Source of the DNA: Actinomycetes bacterium
Lineage (GTDB): Bacteria; Actinomycetota; Acidimicrobiia; Acidimicrobiales; Palsa-688
DNA length: 49,477 nucleotides
Direction of reading: 5' to 3'
Assembly: GCA_021787365.1 (NCBI GenBank)
Contig: JAJYMB010000030.1
Location: forward strand, 1-49,477
Program-made: the position numbers and the translations under genes
Shown here: positions 1-7,115 of the stretch, piece after piece
Numbering within the stretch: the first letter of the stretch is position 1
How the letters are laid out: every line of letters begins with the position of its first letter
Notes under the pieces: generated by a model
The model's database searches: none
What the model was told of the DNA's origin: nothing
The model's input: the letters and a program-made list of their open reading frames with translations, nothing else

Positions 1-8
1 TGTCTTCC

Positions 9-962
9 CTACGCTTGGGGAGAGAGCGGCCTGGGGTGAAGCAGGGCTTTCACTACGTCTGAGCGGCCGGCCATGAGCTCGCCAAAGATCGTCGGGCCCT
101 GGTCGAGGTCGAACGAGGTCGCCCAAGACAGGTCGACCTCTGCAGCGAGAGCGACAGCGTCGGCAAAGTCACTGTGCGAATAGGCAAACGACCCGGCGAT
201 GCGCTTTTCCATCCGGATCATGTCGAGAGCGTCGAAGTCGGGCCCTGGGTCGAGCAGGCCGAGCCAGACCGCGGTGCCCGTGGGCGCCAGGTGCTCGAGC
301 GAGGCACGACGCGTGGCTGTGGCACCCACGGCATCAACCACAACGTGGAACTCGCCGTCGAGCTCGCGGCTTGTCGCGTCGGCGCCGAGGCGCTTGGCAA
401 GCTCCAGGCGCTCGGGCGAGATGTCCGTGATCGAGACCCGGGCACCGTAGTGCTTGGAGACAAGGAGCATGCTGAGACCGATGCTGCCTGCCCCCAGTAC
501 GCCGACGGTCGAGCCCGACGTCCCACCGGCGAGGCGCCAGGCGTGCAGCGCGTTGGCCAAGGGCTCGACCAAGGCGCCTTGCTCTACCGGGACGGGCTCA
601 GGCAGCTTGTGGAGGGCACGCTCGGGCACGGCCACCCGCTCGGCGAAGGCGCCTTGGCGGTGGATGCCGATGATGCGGCGCTCGCGGCACACCTCGTTAT
701 GCCCGTCTCGGCAGAGGATGCACTGGCCGCAGCTGACGATGGGGTCCACGGCGACGCTGTCGCCACTTGGCGTCCTGGCAGAAAATTCGTGACCCATGAC
801 TAAAGGGGGTTGGCGGAACCCGGGCTTCGAGATACCGTGCAGTTCGCTGCCACAGATGCCGCAGGCTACGACTTCGACCACGACCTCGCCCGGCCCAGCC
901 ACGGGCTCGCCCACTTCTAGCAGCTCGACCGTACCGGGCTTCGTATATACCATCGCACGCAC
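9..962 (-). CDS. Zinc-dependent alcohol dehydrogenase, MDR superfamily
   Basis: Cytosolic medium-chain dehydrogenase that would oxidise an alcohol or polyol with NAD(P); the substrate cannot be told. The GroES-like N-terminal half carries the catalytic zinc site (CGICGSELHG and GHE) and a four-cysteine structural-zinc lobe (CGQCILCRDGHNEVC). The Rossmann half has GVLGAGSIGL, followed by an acidic residue in TDISPERL that favours NAD over NADP. The GTG at 962 is chosen as start because GAGG lies 5 nt and AGGAGG 13 nt upstream; the frame stays open to 998, and an ATG at 953 is the alternative. This gives 317 residues, slightly short for the family (about 340). It stands alone on this strand beside tRNA-Gly. 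The family is certain, the substrate unknown. Confidence 0.87.
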   Translation of the reverse strand: MRAMVYTKPGTVELLEVGEPVAGPGEVVVEVVACGICGSELHGISKPGFRQPPLVMGHEFSARTPSGDSVAVDPIVSCGQCILCRDGHNEVCRERRIIGIHRQGAFAERVAVPERALHKLPEPVPVEQGALVEPLANALHAWRLAGGTSGSTVGVLGAGSIGLSMLLVSKHYGARVSITDISPERLELAKRLGADATSRELDGEFHVVVDAVGATATRRASLEHLAPTGTAVWLGLLDPGPDFDALDMIRMEKRIAGSFAYSHSDFADAVALAAEVDLSWATSFDLDQGPTIFGELMAGRSDVVKALLHPRPLSPQA

Positions 963-1194
963 AGTCGCCTCAGTTCCTCCTTGCGATACCCCTGCCAAAG
1001 CCTACAGCACCTATCAATCTGGTCATTTCGGGATATCTGCCGGGGGTGACGCTTACGGCTGGAGGACGCGTGAGCGGCGCCTGGCGGCATCGGCTGCGTC
1101 TCATGGCCAGGCGGGGGCATTTCCGATGCCCACTGGTCGCCCGTGGGGCTTTGCGTATGCCTAACTCGCCGCCTCTGAGCTGCTCTTTTAGCCG

Positions 1195-1265
1195 AGCGGG
1201 CGACGGGGATCGAACCCGCATGACCAGCTTGGAAGGCTGGAGCTCTGCCATTGAGCTACGCCCGC
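1195..1265 (-). tRNA. tRNA-Gly (anticodon TCC)
   Basis: On the minus strand a full cloverleaf can be drawn. The 7-bp acceptor stem is GCGGGCG paired with CGCCCGC, followed by a T discriminator as is normal for bacterial tRNA-Gly. The D arm is AGCTCAATGGCAGAGCT, the anticodon loop is CTTCCAA (anticodon TCC), and the T arm contains GGGTTCGATCCC. CCA is not encoded. No integrase or attachment-site duplication is visible next to it. Confidence 0.95.
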
Positions 1266-1656
1266 GTCCCTCCCGTAGCCTACCAGACCGGGCGAGTTTT
1301 CCAGGGAGTAGCGGGTCGGGCGGTTCTGGACTGCCGTCAGGGAAGACGAGATCGCTGTCCGGGCGAGCGGTATCAACGTCGTCGAGTACAAGGTGGTGGC
1401 GTTTGCCATCGGTGCTTCTACGTCTGGCTGTGCGGGCCTCGACGAGCCGGCGGCGGGGACCCGCGGCCTGAAGCGGCACCCCGGCACAACTGCGTGCCGG
1501 CACACAGTGCACCGCTCCCGGGCGCACGTCTGCTAAAATGCCCGGAGCCGGATGAGTCCCCGGCGGGCCGAGCCAAGGCGGGCCCGAACCGCCCCAGCCA
1601 GGGGGCTGATGGCCTCTACGTGTACCGGGTGGCCCGGCCGCGTGGAGGTAAGGAGT
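1266..1656. other. Intergenic region upstream of the first Ehr-like operon
   Basis: About 390 nt between tRNA-Gly and the first start codon of the operon. Open frames cross it in several phases, but none resembles a protein family. The only signal seen is an extended -10 motif near 1531-1539, listed separately. No riboswitch-like or terminator hairpin was recognised. Confidence 0.5.
1531..1539 (+). promoter_or_regulatory. Possible extended -10 element (TGCTAAAAT)
   Basis: TGCTAAAAT fits the extended -10 pattern TGnTATAAT with one mismatch and stands out in very GC-rich sequence about 118 nt before the first start of the operon. No convincing -35 lies 16-18 nt upstream. Function is inferred only. 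Confidence 0.3.
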
Positions 1657-2619
1657 TTGTCACAACCGGTGATAGCGCCGGCAGGAGTGCAGGCGCTCCA
1701 GGTGCTCACGGTCTTGTGCGGGGCACCGCTCGTGAGCGGTGTGACCTCGCACATCGAGGCACGCCTGCAGGGCCGGCGGGGGCCGCGGGTACTCCAGCCC
1801 TACTACGACCTGGCCAAGCTGTTCCGGAAGGAGACGGTGGTGCCGGAGGGCTCGAGCTGGGTGTTCCTGGCGGGGCCGGTCGTGGCCTTCGGCTGCTACC
1901 TGATCGTGCCTCTCCTCATCCCGGTGCTCACCACCTACGGCCTCCCGCTCGGCTACATGGGGGACATCCTGGGCGGGGGCATGGTGCTTGCGTTGGGCGG
2001 CTTCGCGGCTGCCCTGGCGGCGAGCGACTCAGGGGCGCCCTACGCGCAGCTCGGCGCCAGCCGGGCCATGACCTTCGGAGCGCTGACCGAACCCACGGTC
2101 CTTTTCGTCGTTTTTATCGTCGCGATGATCACGAGCACCGACTTGCCTTACGCACTGGCTGCGACCGTGCGCTCCACCTCGGAGGCCGTCCGCCCAAGCC
2201 ACGTGCTGGTCGCAGCCGCGTTCTTCCTGGTCGTGCTGGCCGACACCGGTCGCATCCCTGTCGAGACCCACTCGGGGACCCTAGAGCTCGGCATGATCGA
2301 CGAGGCCCGCACGCTAGAGCACTCGGGGGCGCCCTTTGCCCTTACGAAGTGGGGCTCGGCGATAAAGCAGCTCGTCCTCTACACCATCTTCATCAATGTG
2401 TTTGTCGCCCCTTGGGGGCTGGCCAGCTCGGGCAAGGTCGTCGACGTCGTGGCGGCAGTCCTTTCCCTGCTCGGAAAGGCACTGCTGCTAGGGGTGGTGT
2501 TCGCCGTGATCGACAACAGCTTTTCCAAGTTACGACTTTTCAAGATAACCGAGTACCTGGCGGCAGCGTTCTTGCTCGCCTGCCTCGGCGTCATCGTCTT
2601 TTACGTGGGAGGTGCCTGA
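1657..2619 (+). CDS. hyfC: Ehr/Hyf-like membrane subunit C (NuoH/HycD family), copy 1
   Basis: Integral membrane subunit that, in hydrogenase-4, formate hydrogenlyase and complex I, anchors the peripheral redox arm and forms the entry of the ion channel. The 320 residues contain about eight hydrophobic helices, the family motif RRGPRVLQPYYDLAKLFRKE after helix 1, and the acidic loop TGRIPVETHSGTLELGMIDE with its conserved Glu/Asp. The start is set at TTG 1657 because GGAGGT lies 7 nt upstream and the protein then begins just before helix 1, as HycD and HyfC do. The frame is open upstream to 1552, but that stretch looks non-coding. It is the first gene of a tightly coupled operon; its stop overlaps the next ATG (TGATG). 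Confidence 0.9.
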   Translation: MSQPVIAPAGVQALQVLTVLCGAPLVSGVTSHIEARLQGRRGPRVLQPYYDLAKLFRKETVVPEGSSWVFLAGPVVAFGCYLIVPLLIPVLTTYGLPLGYMGDILGGGMVLALGGFAAALAASDSGAPYAQLGASRAMTFGALTEPTVLFVVFIVAMITSTDLPYALAATVRSTSEAVRPSHVLVAAAFFLVVLADTGRIPVETHSGTLELGMIDEARTLEHSGAPFALTKWGSAIKQLVLYTIFINVFVAPWGLASSGKVVDVVAAVLSLLGKALLLGVVFAVIDNSFSKLRLFKITEYLAAAFLLACLGVIVFYVGGA

Positions 2620-3287
2620 TGGGCCCTGTGCCTTCCGGCTACGCGAGCGGGGCGGACGTGGCGGCCCTTCTGGTGCTTCTCACAGAGTTCGCCATGCTGC
2701 GTGCCCCGCAATTGCGCTCCCAGGTCCGTCTGTACGCCTTCCAGTCGCTCGTGGTGGTCGTGCTGACGGCGGTCACTGGCGCGGTGAGGTGTCATCCCGA
2801 CCTCTATATCCTTGCCGCGTTGTCGTTGCTGCTGAAGGTGGTCATCGTCCCCGCCCTCATGCTGCGCCTCCTCCGCGAACTAGACGTCGGCCAGCTCCAC
2901 CATCCAGCTGGCGGTGGCGGCGGCAGCATGGTACTTGTCGCGATAGCAGTCTCGGTGTTTGGGTTCTTTGCCCTCCGCTCGCTCGGTTTCCACTCCAAGA
3001 TCCTTCCCACGGCCACGTTGTCGGTCGCGGTGGCCGTGGTACTCGTGGCCTTCGTGCTCGTGGTCCTCCGCTCGGACGTCGTCTCCCAGGCGGTCGGGTT
3101 TTTCTCCGTGGAAAACGGTGTTTCGATCGTGAGCATGGCAATAGCCGCCGGGCTCCCCGTCGTGGTCGAGGTGTCGTTCCTTTTCGACCTGCTGGTAGCG
3201 GTAGTGGTCTTCGGGCTCATCATGCGCGCCCACCACGCCAGGGCTGGGACGCTTTCCACCGGCGCTCTGGACAGGTTGCGAGGCTGA
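2619..3287 (+). CDS. hyfE: Ehr/Hyf-like membrane subunit E, copy 1
   Basis: Small integral membrane protein of the HyfE family (222 residues; E. coli HyfE is about 216). It has roughly seven hydrophobic helices, and the C-terminal part carries the family pattern FFSVENGVSIVSMAI followed by a Glu-containing helix (VVEVSFLFDLLVAVVVFG). In complex-I terms it corresponds to NuoK, a channel subunit with membrane-embedded Glu residues. The ATG overlaps the stop of the preceding gene, so translation is probably coupled. The 2-nt gap to the next gene keeps it in the same transcript. Codon use is like that of its neighbours. Confidence 0.88.
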   Translation: MGPVPSGYASGADVAALLVLLTEFAMLRAPQLRSQVRLYAFQSLVVVVLTAVTGAVRCHPDLYILAALSLLLKVVIVPALMLRLLRELDVGQLHHPAGGGGGSMVLVAIAVSVFGFFALRSLGFHSKILPTATLSVAVAVVLVAFVLVVLRSDVVSQAVGFFSVENGVSIVSMAIAAGLPVVVEVSFLFDLLVAVVVFGLIMRAHHARAGTLSTGALDRLRG

Positions 3288-3289
3288 CC

Positions 3290-4783
3290 GTGCACCTAGT
3301 GCTCATCGCGCTATTCGTAGTGCCTTTGGCGGCGGTGGTGCTTTCCTACTTCGCCCCGGCAAAGGCCGCTTCGCCTGTGTCGGCCGTCGCGGGTATCGCC
3401 AGTTTCGGCCTTTGCCTCGCGCTTGTGCCGGCGGCAAGCGCCGGTACCCAGCACGCTCTGGGGACCTTCTTGCGCCTGGACGCGCTGTCCGAGGTCTTCC
3501 TCCTCGCCACCACGTTCCTCTACGCGACCACCGCCGTCTTCGCCTCTGGTTACCTTCACATATCCCAGGGAGCGGAGGGTCAGCGGTACGCGAAGCTCTT
3601 CTGGGGCGGCTTCAACCTCTTTTGCGCCGCGATGGTGGCAGCGCCGATCATGAACGGCCTCGCCGCGCTCTGGGTGGCGGTCGAGGTCACGACCGTGGTT
3701 TCGGCTTTGCTCGTGGCCATCGACGGGACGGACGAGGCGACCGAGGCATCTTGGAAGTACGTGCTCATCGCTTCGCTCGGGCTGTCGCTCGCCCTGTTCG
3801 CGACCGTGGTCATGTACTACGCAGGGTCGAGCTTTTTCGCCGGCTCCTACAACCTTTCCTTCACCAACCTCCTGTCCGGCGCCAGTCACTTCTCGCCTGG
3901 CGCGGTACGCCTCGCCTTTGTCTTGGCCGTACTCGGTTACGGCACCAAGATGGGCCTCTTCCCTGTGCACACGTGGTTGCCCGACGCCCACTCCGAGGCT
4001 CCTTCGCCCGTGTCCGCGCTGCTCTCGGGTGCCCTGCTCGCTATCTCCTTCTACGCCATATTGCGCTATTTCCAGGTGACGGAAAAGACGGTGGGGCCGG
4101 GCTTCCCCCGTGCGGTCATGGCTGGCTTCGGCGTGGCGTCGCTCCTGCTTGCCGCTTTGTACTTGCTCTCCCAGCGCGACATGAAGCGCCTCTTTGCCTA
4201 CTCGAGCGTCGAGCACATGGGCATAATTGCGATTGGGACGAGCTTCGGCGCGCCAATCGCCCTCTTCGGCGTTTTGCTGCATGTGCTCGCGCACGGCGCC
4301 GCCAAGGGGACGGCTTTCTTCGGGGCGGGTTCGGTGGTACGCAAGTTCGGCACCAAGGACATGGAGGTAGTGCGCGGCGGAGCGTCGGTGCTCCCTTGGA
4401 GCGGCACGATGCTGGTAGCCGCCGTGCTCGCGCTTTCTGCCCTCCCGCCTTTCGGGATCTTCAGGAGCGAGTTCCTGGTGGTCGAGGGCGGGCTCTCGAG
4501 CGGAGGCGACGCCTTGGCGGCCGTGCTCGTAGTGCTCGTCACGGTGGCCTTCTTCGGCCTGTCGTGGTTCACGACCCGGACGATGCTTTCTGCGCCGCCT
4601 GCGAGTGGGGAAGGCGCGGGCGCGGAGGAGGTCCCGGCTCGCGGAGAGGTGAGCATCTGGATCGTGGTCGCCATGGTGGCCGGGCTGGCGGTGCTCGTCT
4701 TGCTCGGCGTGCACCTTCCGTCGGATCTCGCCAGCCTTCTCCGCGACGCAGCGGGTCAAATCTTGCCGGGGGGAGCGAAGTGA
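3290..4783 (+). CDS. hyfF: Ehr/Hyf-like antiporter-type subunit F (NuoN/L/MrpD family), copy 1
   Basis: Antiporter-like ion-pumping membrane subunit, 497 residues with about 14 helices. It keeps the key charged residues of the family: the Glu in LWVAVEVTT (helix 5), the Lys in GYGTKMGLFPVHTWLPDAHS (helix 7), the HSEAPSPVSALLSG loop, and a later FAYSSVEHMG segment. This suggests intact proton or sodium translocation. GTG at 3290 is the first start after the preceding stop and precedes helix 1 directly. The open frame reaches back to 2612, but only as a shadow of the upstream gene. The GTGA overlap at its end couples it to the large-subunit gene. Confidence 0.9.
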   Translation: MHLVLIALFVVPLAAVVLSYFAPAKAASPVSAVAGIASFGLCLALVPAASAGTQHALGTFLRLDALSEVFLLATTFLYATTAVFASGYLHISQGAEGQRYAKLFWGGFNLFCAAMVAAPIMNGLAALWVAVEVTTVVSALLVAIDGTDEATEASWKYVLIASLGLSLALFATVVMYYAGSSFFAGSYNLSFTNLLSGASHFSPGAVRLAFVLAVLGYGTKMGLFPVHTWLPDAHSEAPSPVSALLSGALLAISFYAILRYFQVTEKTVGPGFPRAVMAGFGVASLLLAALYLLSQRDMKRLFAYSSVEHMGIIAIGTSFGAPIALFGVLLHVLAHGAAKGTAFFGAGSVVRKFGTKDMEVVRGGASVLPWSGTMLVAAVLALSALPPFGIFRSEFLVVEGGLSSGGDALAAVLVVLVTVAFFGLSWFTTRTMLSAPPASGEGAGAEEVPARGEVSIWIVVAMVAGLAVLVLLGVHLPSDLASLLRDAAGQILPGGAK

Positions 4784-6279
4784 GGCTCGACGGCCGGCTT
4801 GACTGGCACGACCCCCGGGGCTTCGTCCGGGCCGTTGTCAAAAGGTCGAACGAAGGCGCCAGGTTTTGCGGGCTCTTCGCCTCGCCGGGGGCGGGAGGAA
4901 CGCGTCTTCTGGCGGTGCTCAGCCACGCTGGCCAACTCCTGACCGAGGCCACCTTGGTGCCCGAGGGCGCAGGTGGGTTCCCGGCGCTCACGCCGGCGGT
5001 CCCCGCTGCCGCTTGGTACGAGCGCGAGATAAGAGACCTCTTCGGCCTCGAGCCCTACGGCCATCCACGGACCGACCCTCTGGTGCTGCCTCTTCGCCCC
5101 GGCTCGCCGGCCCCTAGGCCGGGTTCGGCGAAGCCGGCAGCTCCCGCCGAACTCGACACTTCTCCGCTCCCAGCACACGTGCAGGGGGAAGGGGTTTTCA
5201 CCCTGTCTTACGGGCCGGTGCGTTCGGGCGTGTTCGAGTCGGTCGAGTACCTCATCGAGACGCCCGGCGAGCGCATCCCGCACCTTCGCGCCAGGGTGTT
5301 TTACAAGCACCGGGGTATGGAGGCTCGCTTCGCTGGCCTCTCGCTCGCTGACGGGACCCTGCTTGCAGAGCGCTACGAAGGCGTCGCGTCCGTCGCGCAC
5401 GCCATTGCGTACTGCTCCGCGCTCGAGTCGGCCGCCGGCGCCCAAGCCCCGCCTGCCGCGGAACTGCTAAGAGTGCTGCACGCCGAGCTCGAACGGGTAG
5501 CCAATCACCTCGATTCCGTCCTCCGGCACACCGAGGGTGCGGGGCAGGCGGTGGCCAACGCGAGGATCGCCATCCACAAGGAACGCCTCCAGCGCCTCCG
5601 GGCTGACCTTTCGGGCAGCCGCTTCGGGCGCGGCGTCGTCGTGCCGGGGGGCGTAGCCGGCCCTCCGCTCCAGGGCGGCGACGCGGTGCTCGGCGCGCTC
5701 GGCCGGCTCGAAAAGGGGATCCGAGGGGACCTCGATTTGCTTATGGCCACGCCGTCTTTCGTGGACCGGCTGCGGGGGGCAGGGGTCGTGCCGCCCGAGT
5801 TGGCCCGCGAGCGGGCGGCAGTCGGGCCAGTCGGTAGGGCGTCGGCGCAGGGCGAAGACCTCCGCAGCGACCGGCCTTATGCGGCTTATGCGCGGCTCGG
5901 CCGGGTGGACGTCCAAGAGCGCGGTTCCGGTGACGCCCTCGCCCGTCAGTACGTAAGGGCGGACGAGATCGTAGACGCTTTCCACCTCTCCCGCCAAGCC
6001 CTGGACGAGCTCGAAGCGCTCGGCCCCCAGCCGGCGGGCGGCTGGTCCGTCGACCTCGGGCCCGTCACGGGAGAGGCACTTGGGTGGGCAGAGGCTCCTC
6101 AAGGCGAGCTGCTCTACCTTGTCAGTGCCGAAGATGGCCGCCTCGTGCGGGTAAAGCCGCGCTCGGCCTCCTTCCACAACCTGGCGCTCTTCATGGCGGC
6201 TTTCCCGACGGACATTTTCACGGACTTCGTCTTCATCGAAGCGAGCTTCGGCCTTTCTATAGCGGGGGTAGCGGGCTGA
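4780..6279 (+). CDS. hyfG: Ehr-like large subunit, NuoC-NuoD fusion lacking Ni-ligand cysteines, copy 1
   Basis: Peripheral-arm subunit, 499 residues. Residues 1-115 are the NuoC/30-kDa-like domain, with the signature AAWYEREIRDLFGLEPYGHP; residues 130-499 are the NuoD / [NiFe] large-subunit-like domain. Active group 4 hydrogenases bind Ni-Fe through an N-terminal ERVCGIC and a C-terminal DPCxxC motif. Here the first is ERYEGVAS (197-204), and the chain ends EASFGLSIAGVAG with no cysteine, so no Ni-Fe site can form. This fits energy-converting-hydrogenase-related (Ehr) complexes, which may use another substrate or quinone. GTG 4780 overlaps the upstream TGA. The family assignment is secure; the reaction is unknown. 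Confidence 0.87.
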   Translation: MRLDGRLDWHDPRGFVRAVVKRSNEGARFCGLFASPGAGGTRLLAVLSHAGQLLTEATLVPEGAGGFPALTPAVPAAAWYEREIRDLFGLEPYGHPRTDPLVLPLRPGSPAPRPGSAKPAAPAELDTSPLPAHVQGEGVFTLSYGPVRSGVFESVEYLIETPGERIPHLRARVFYKHRGMEARFAGLSLADGTLLAERYEGVASVAHAIAYCSALESAAGAQAPPAAELLRVLHAELERVANHLDSVLRHTEGAGQAVANARIAIHKERLQRLRADLSGSRFGRGVVVPGGVAGPPLQGGDAVLGALGRLEKGIRGDLDLLMATPSFVDRLRGAGVVPPELARERAAVGPVGRASAQGEDLRSDRPYAAYARLGRVDVQERGSGDALARQYVRADEIVDAFHLSRQALDELEALGPQPAGGWSVDLGPVTGEALGWAEAPQGELLYLVSAEDGRLVRVKPRSASFHNLALFMAAFPTDIFTDFVFIEASFGLSIAGVAG

Positions 6280-7115
6280 TGCCCTGGGTGACAAGAGGCC
6301 TTCGCGAAGGGATAGTGACCACGCCTTACCCTCGCCACCCCGATGGTTACGGCCGGTCTTTCAAGGGCCACGTCGTGTGCGAAGAAAAAGCGACCGGCAC
6401 CGAGGTCGCCGCGGCTGCGGCCGCGTGCCCGACGGGGGCAATAGAAGTGGGTGCCGGGGGCGCCCGCCTCGACCGGGGCCGGTGCGTGCTCTGCGGTCGC
6501 TGCTGCGAGGTCGCCCCGGGGTCGTTCCATTTCCAACCTGGTTTCGAAACGGCCGCCCTCGCGCGTCCGGCGCTCGTGGTGCCTGGGCGAGAGCCGGACG
6601 ACGGAGAGGTGGCCCGGGCACGAGAGCAACTACGCCGGCGGGTGAAGGCGCTCCGGCGTTCGGTGTACCTGCGCCATGTCGACGCGGGCTCCGACGGCTC
6701 CGAGGAGTGGGAGCTGGCAGCCCTGATGGGCCCTATTTACGACATAAACAGGCTGGGGATCTTCTTCACAGCGAGCCCCCGTCACGCCGACGTGCTCCTC
6801 GTGACAGGTGTCGGCACGTCAGGCATGCTTGTGCCGCTCCGCCTGACCTATGATGCGATGCCCAGCCCCAAGGTGGTGATCGCCGTCGGCACCGACGCCG
6901 TGAGCGGTGGGTTGACCGGCGGGACTTATGCCTCCGGGAAAGGGGTAGCTGCTGCCGTGCCCGTAGACGTGTTCGTGCCGGGTTCGCCGCCGAGCCCTTT
7001 TGGTATCCTCTACGGGATCTTGTTGGCGGTCGGGTTGGTAGGGCAGGCGCCCCGTGGGGGCGAGGCGAGGCCCGCCGGAGCGGAGGCCATGGAGGGCAAG
7101 GGTGTGGCGCCATGA
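6279..7115 (+). CDS. Fused ferredoxin (HyfH-like) and small subunit (HyfI/NuoB-like) without cluster ligands
   Basis: One 278-residue protein joins two subunits that are separate genes in copy 2. The ferredoxin part (about 1-100) starts TRGLREGIVTT like HyfH and keeps one ligand set, C50 (ACPTGA) plus C69, C72 and C75 (CVLCGRC), enough for a single [4Fe-4S] cluster. The small-subunit part (about 125-265) is clearly NuoB-like (RHVDAGS, SPRHADVLLVTGV, PKVVIAVG, PVDVFVPG). All four cysteines that hold cluster N2 are gone: the first pair is D139 and E142, the third D206, the fourth S236 in PGSPP. This half has no cysteine at all. The ATG overlaps the upstream TGA (TGATG). Electron transfer through this subunit looks impossible by the usual route. 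Confidence 0.88.
   Translation: MPWVTRGLREGIVTTPYPRHPDGYGRSFKGHVVCEEKATGTEVAAAAAACPTGAIEVGAGGARLDRGRCVLCGRCCEVAPGSFHFQPGFETAALARPALVVPGREPDDGEVARAREQLRRRVKALRRSVYLRHVDAGSDGSEEWELAALMGPIYDINRLGIFFTASPRHADVLLVTGVGTSGMLVPLRLTYDAMPSPKVVIAVGTDAVSGGLTGGTYASGKGVAAAVPVDVFVPGSPPSPFGILYGILLAVGLVGQAPRGGEARPAGAEAMEGKGVAP

Noticed and set aside
3311..4759. 482-residue minus-strand ORF across subunit F
   Set aside because: Antisense shadow of a well-conserved membrane protein; composition is extremely His/Arg/Glu-rich, as expected from antisense frames in GC-rich DNA.
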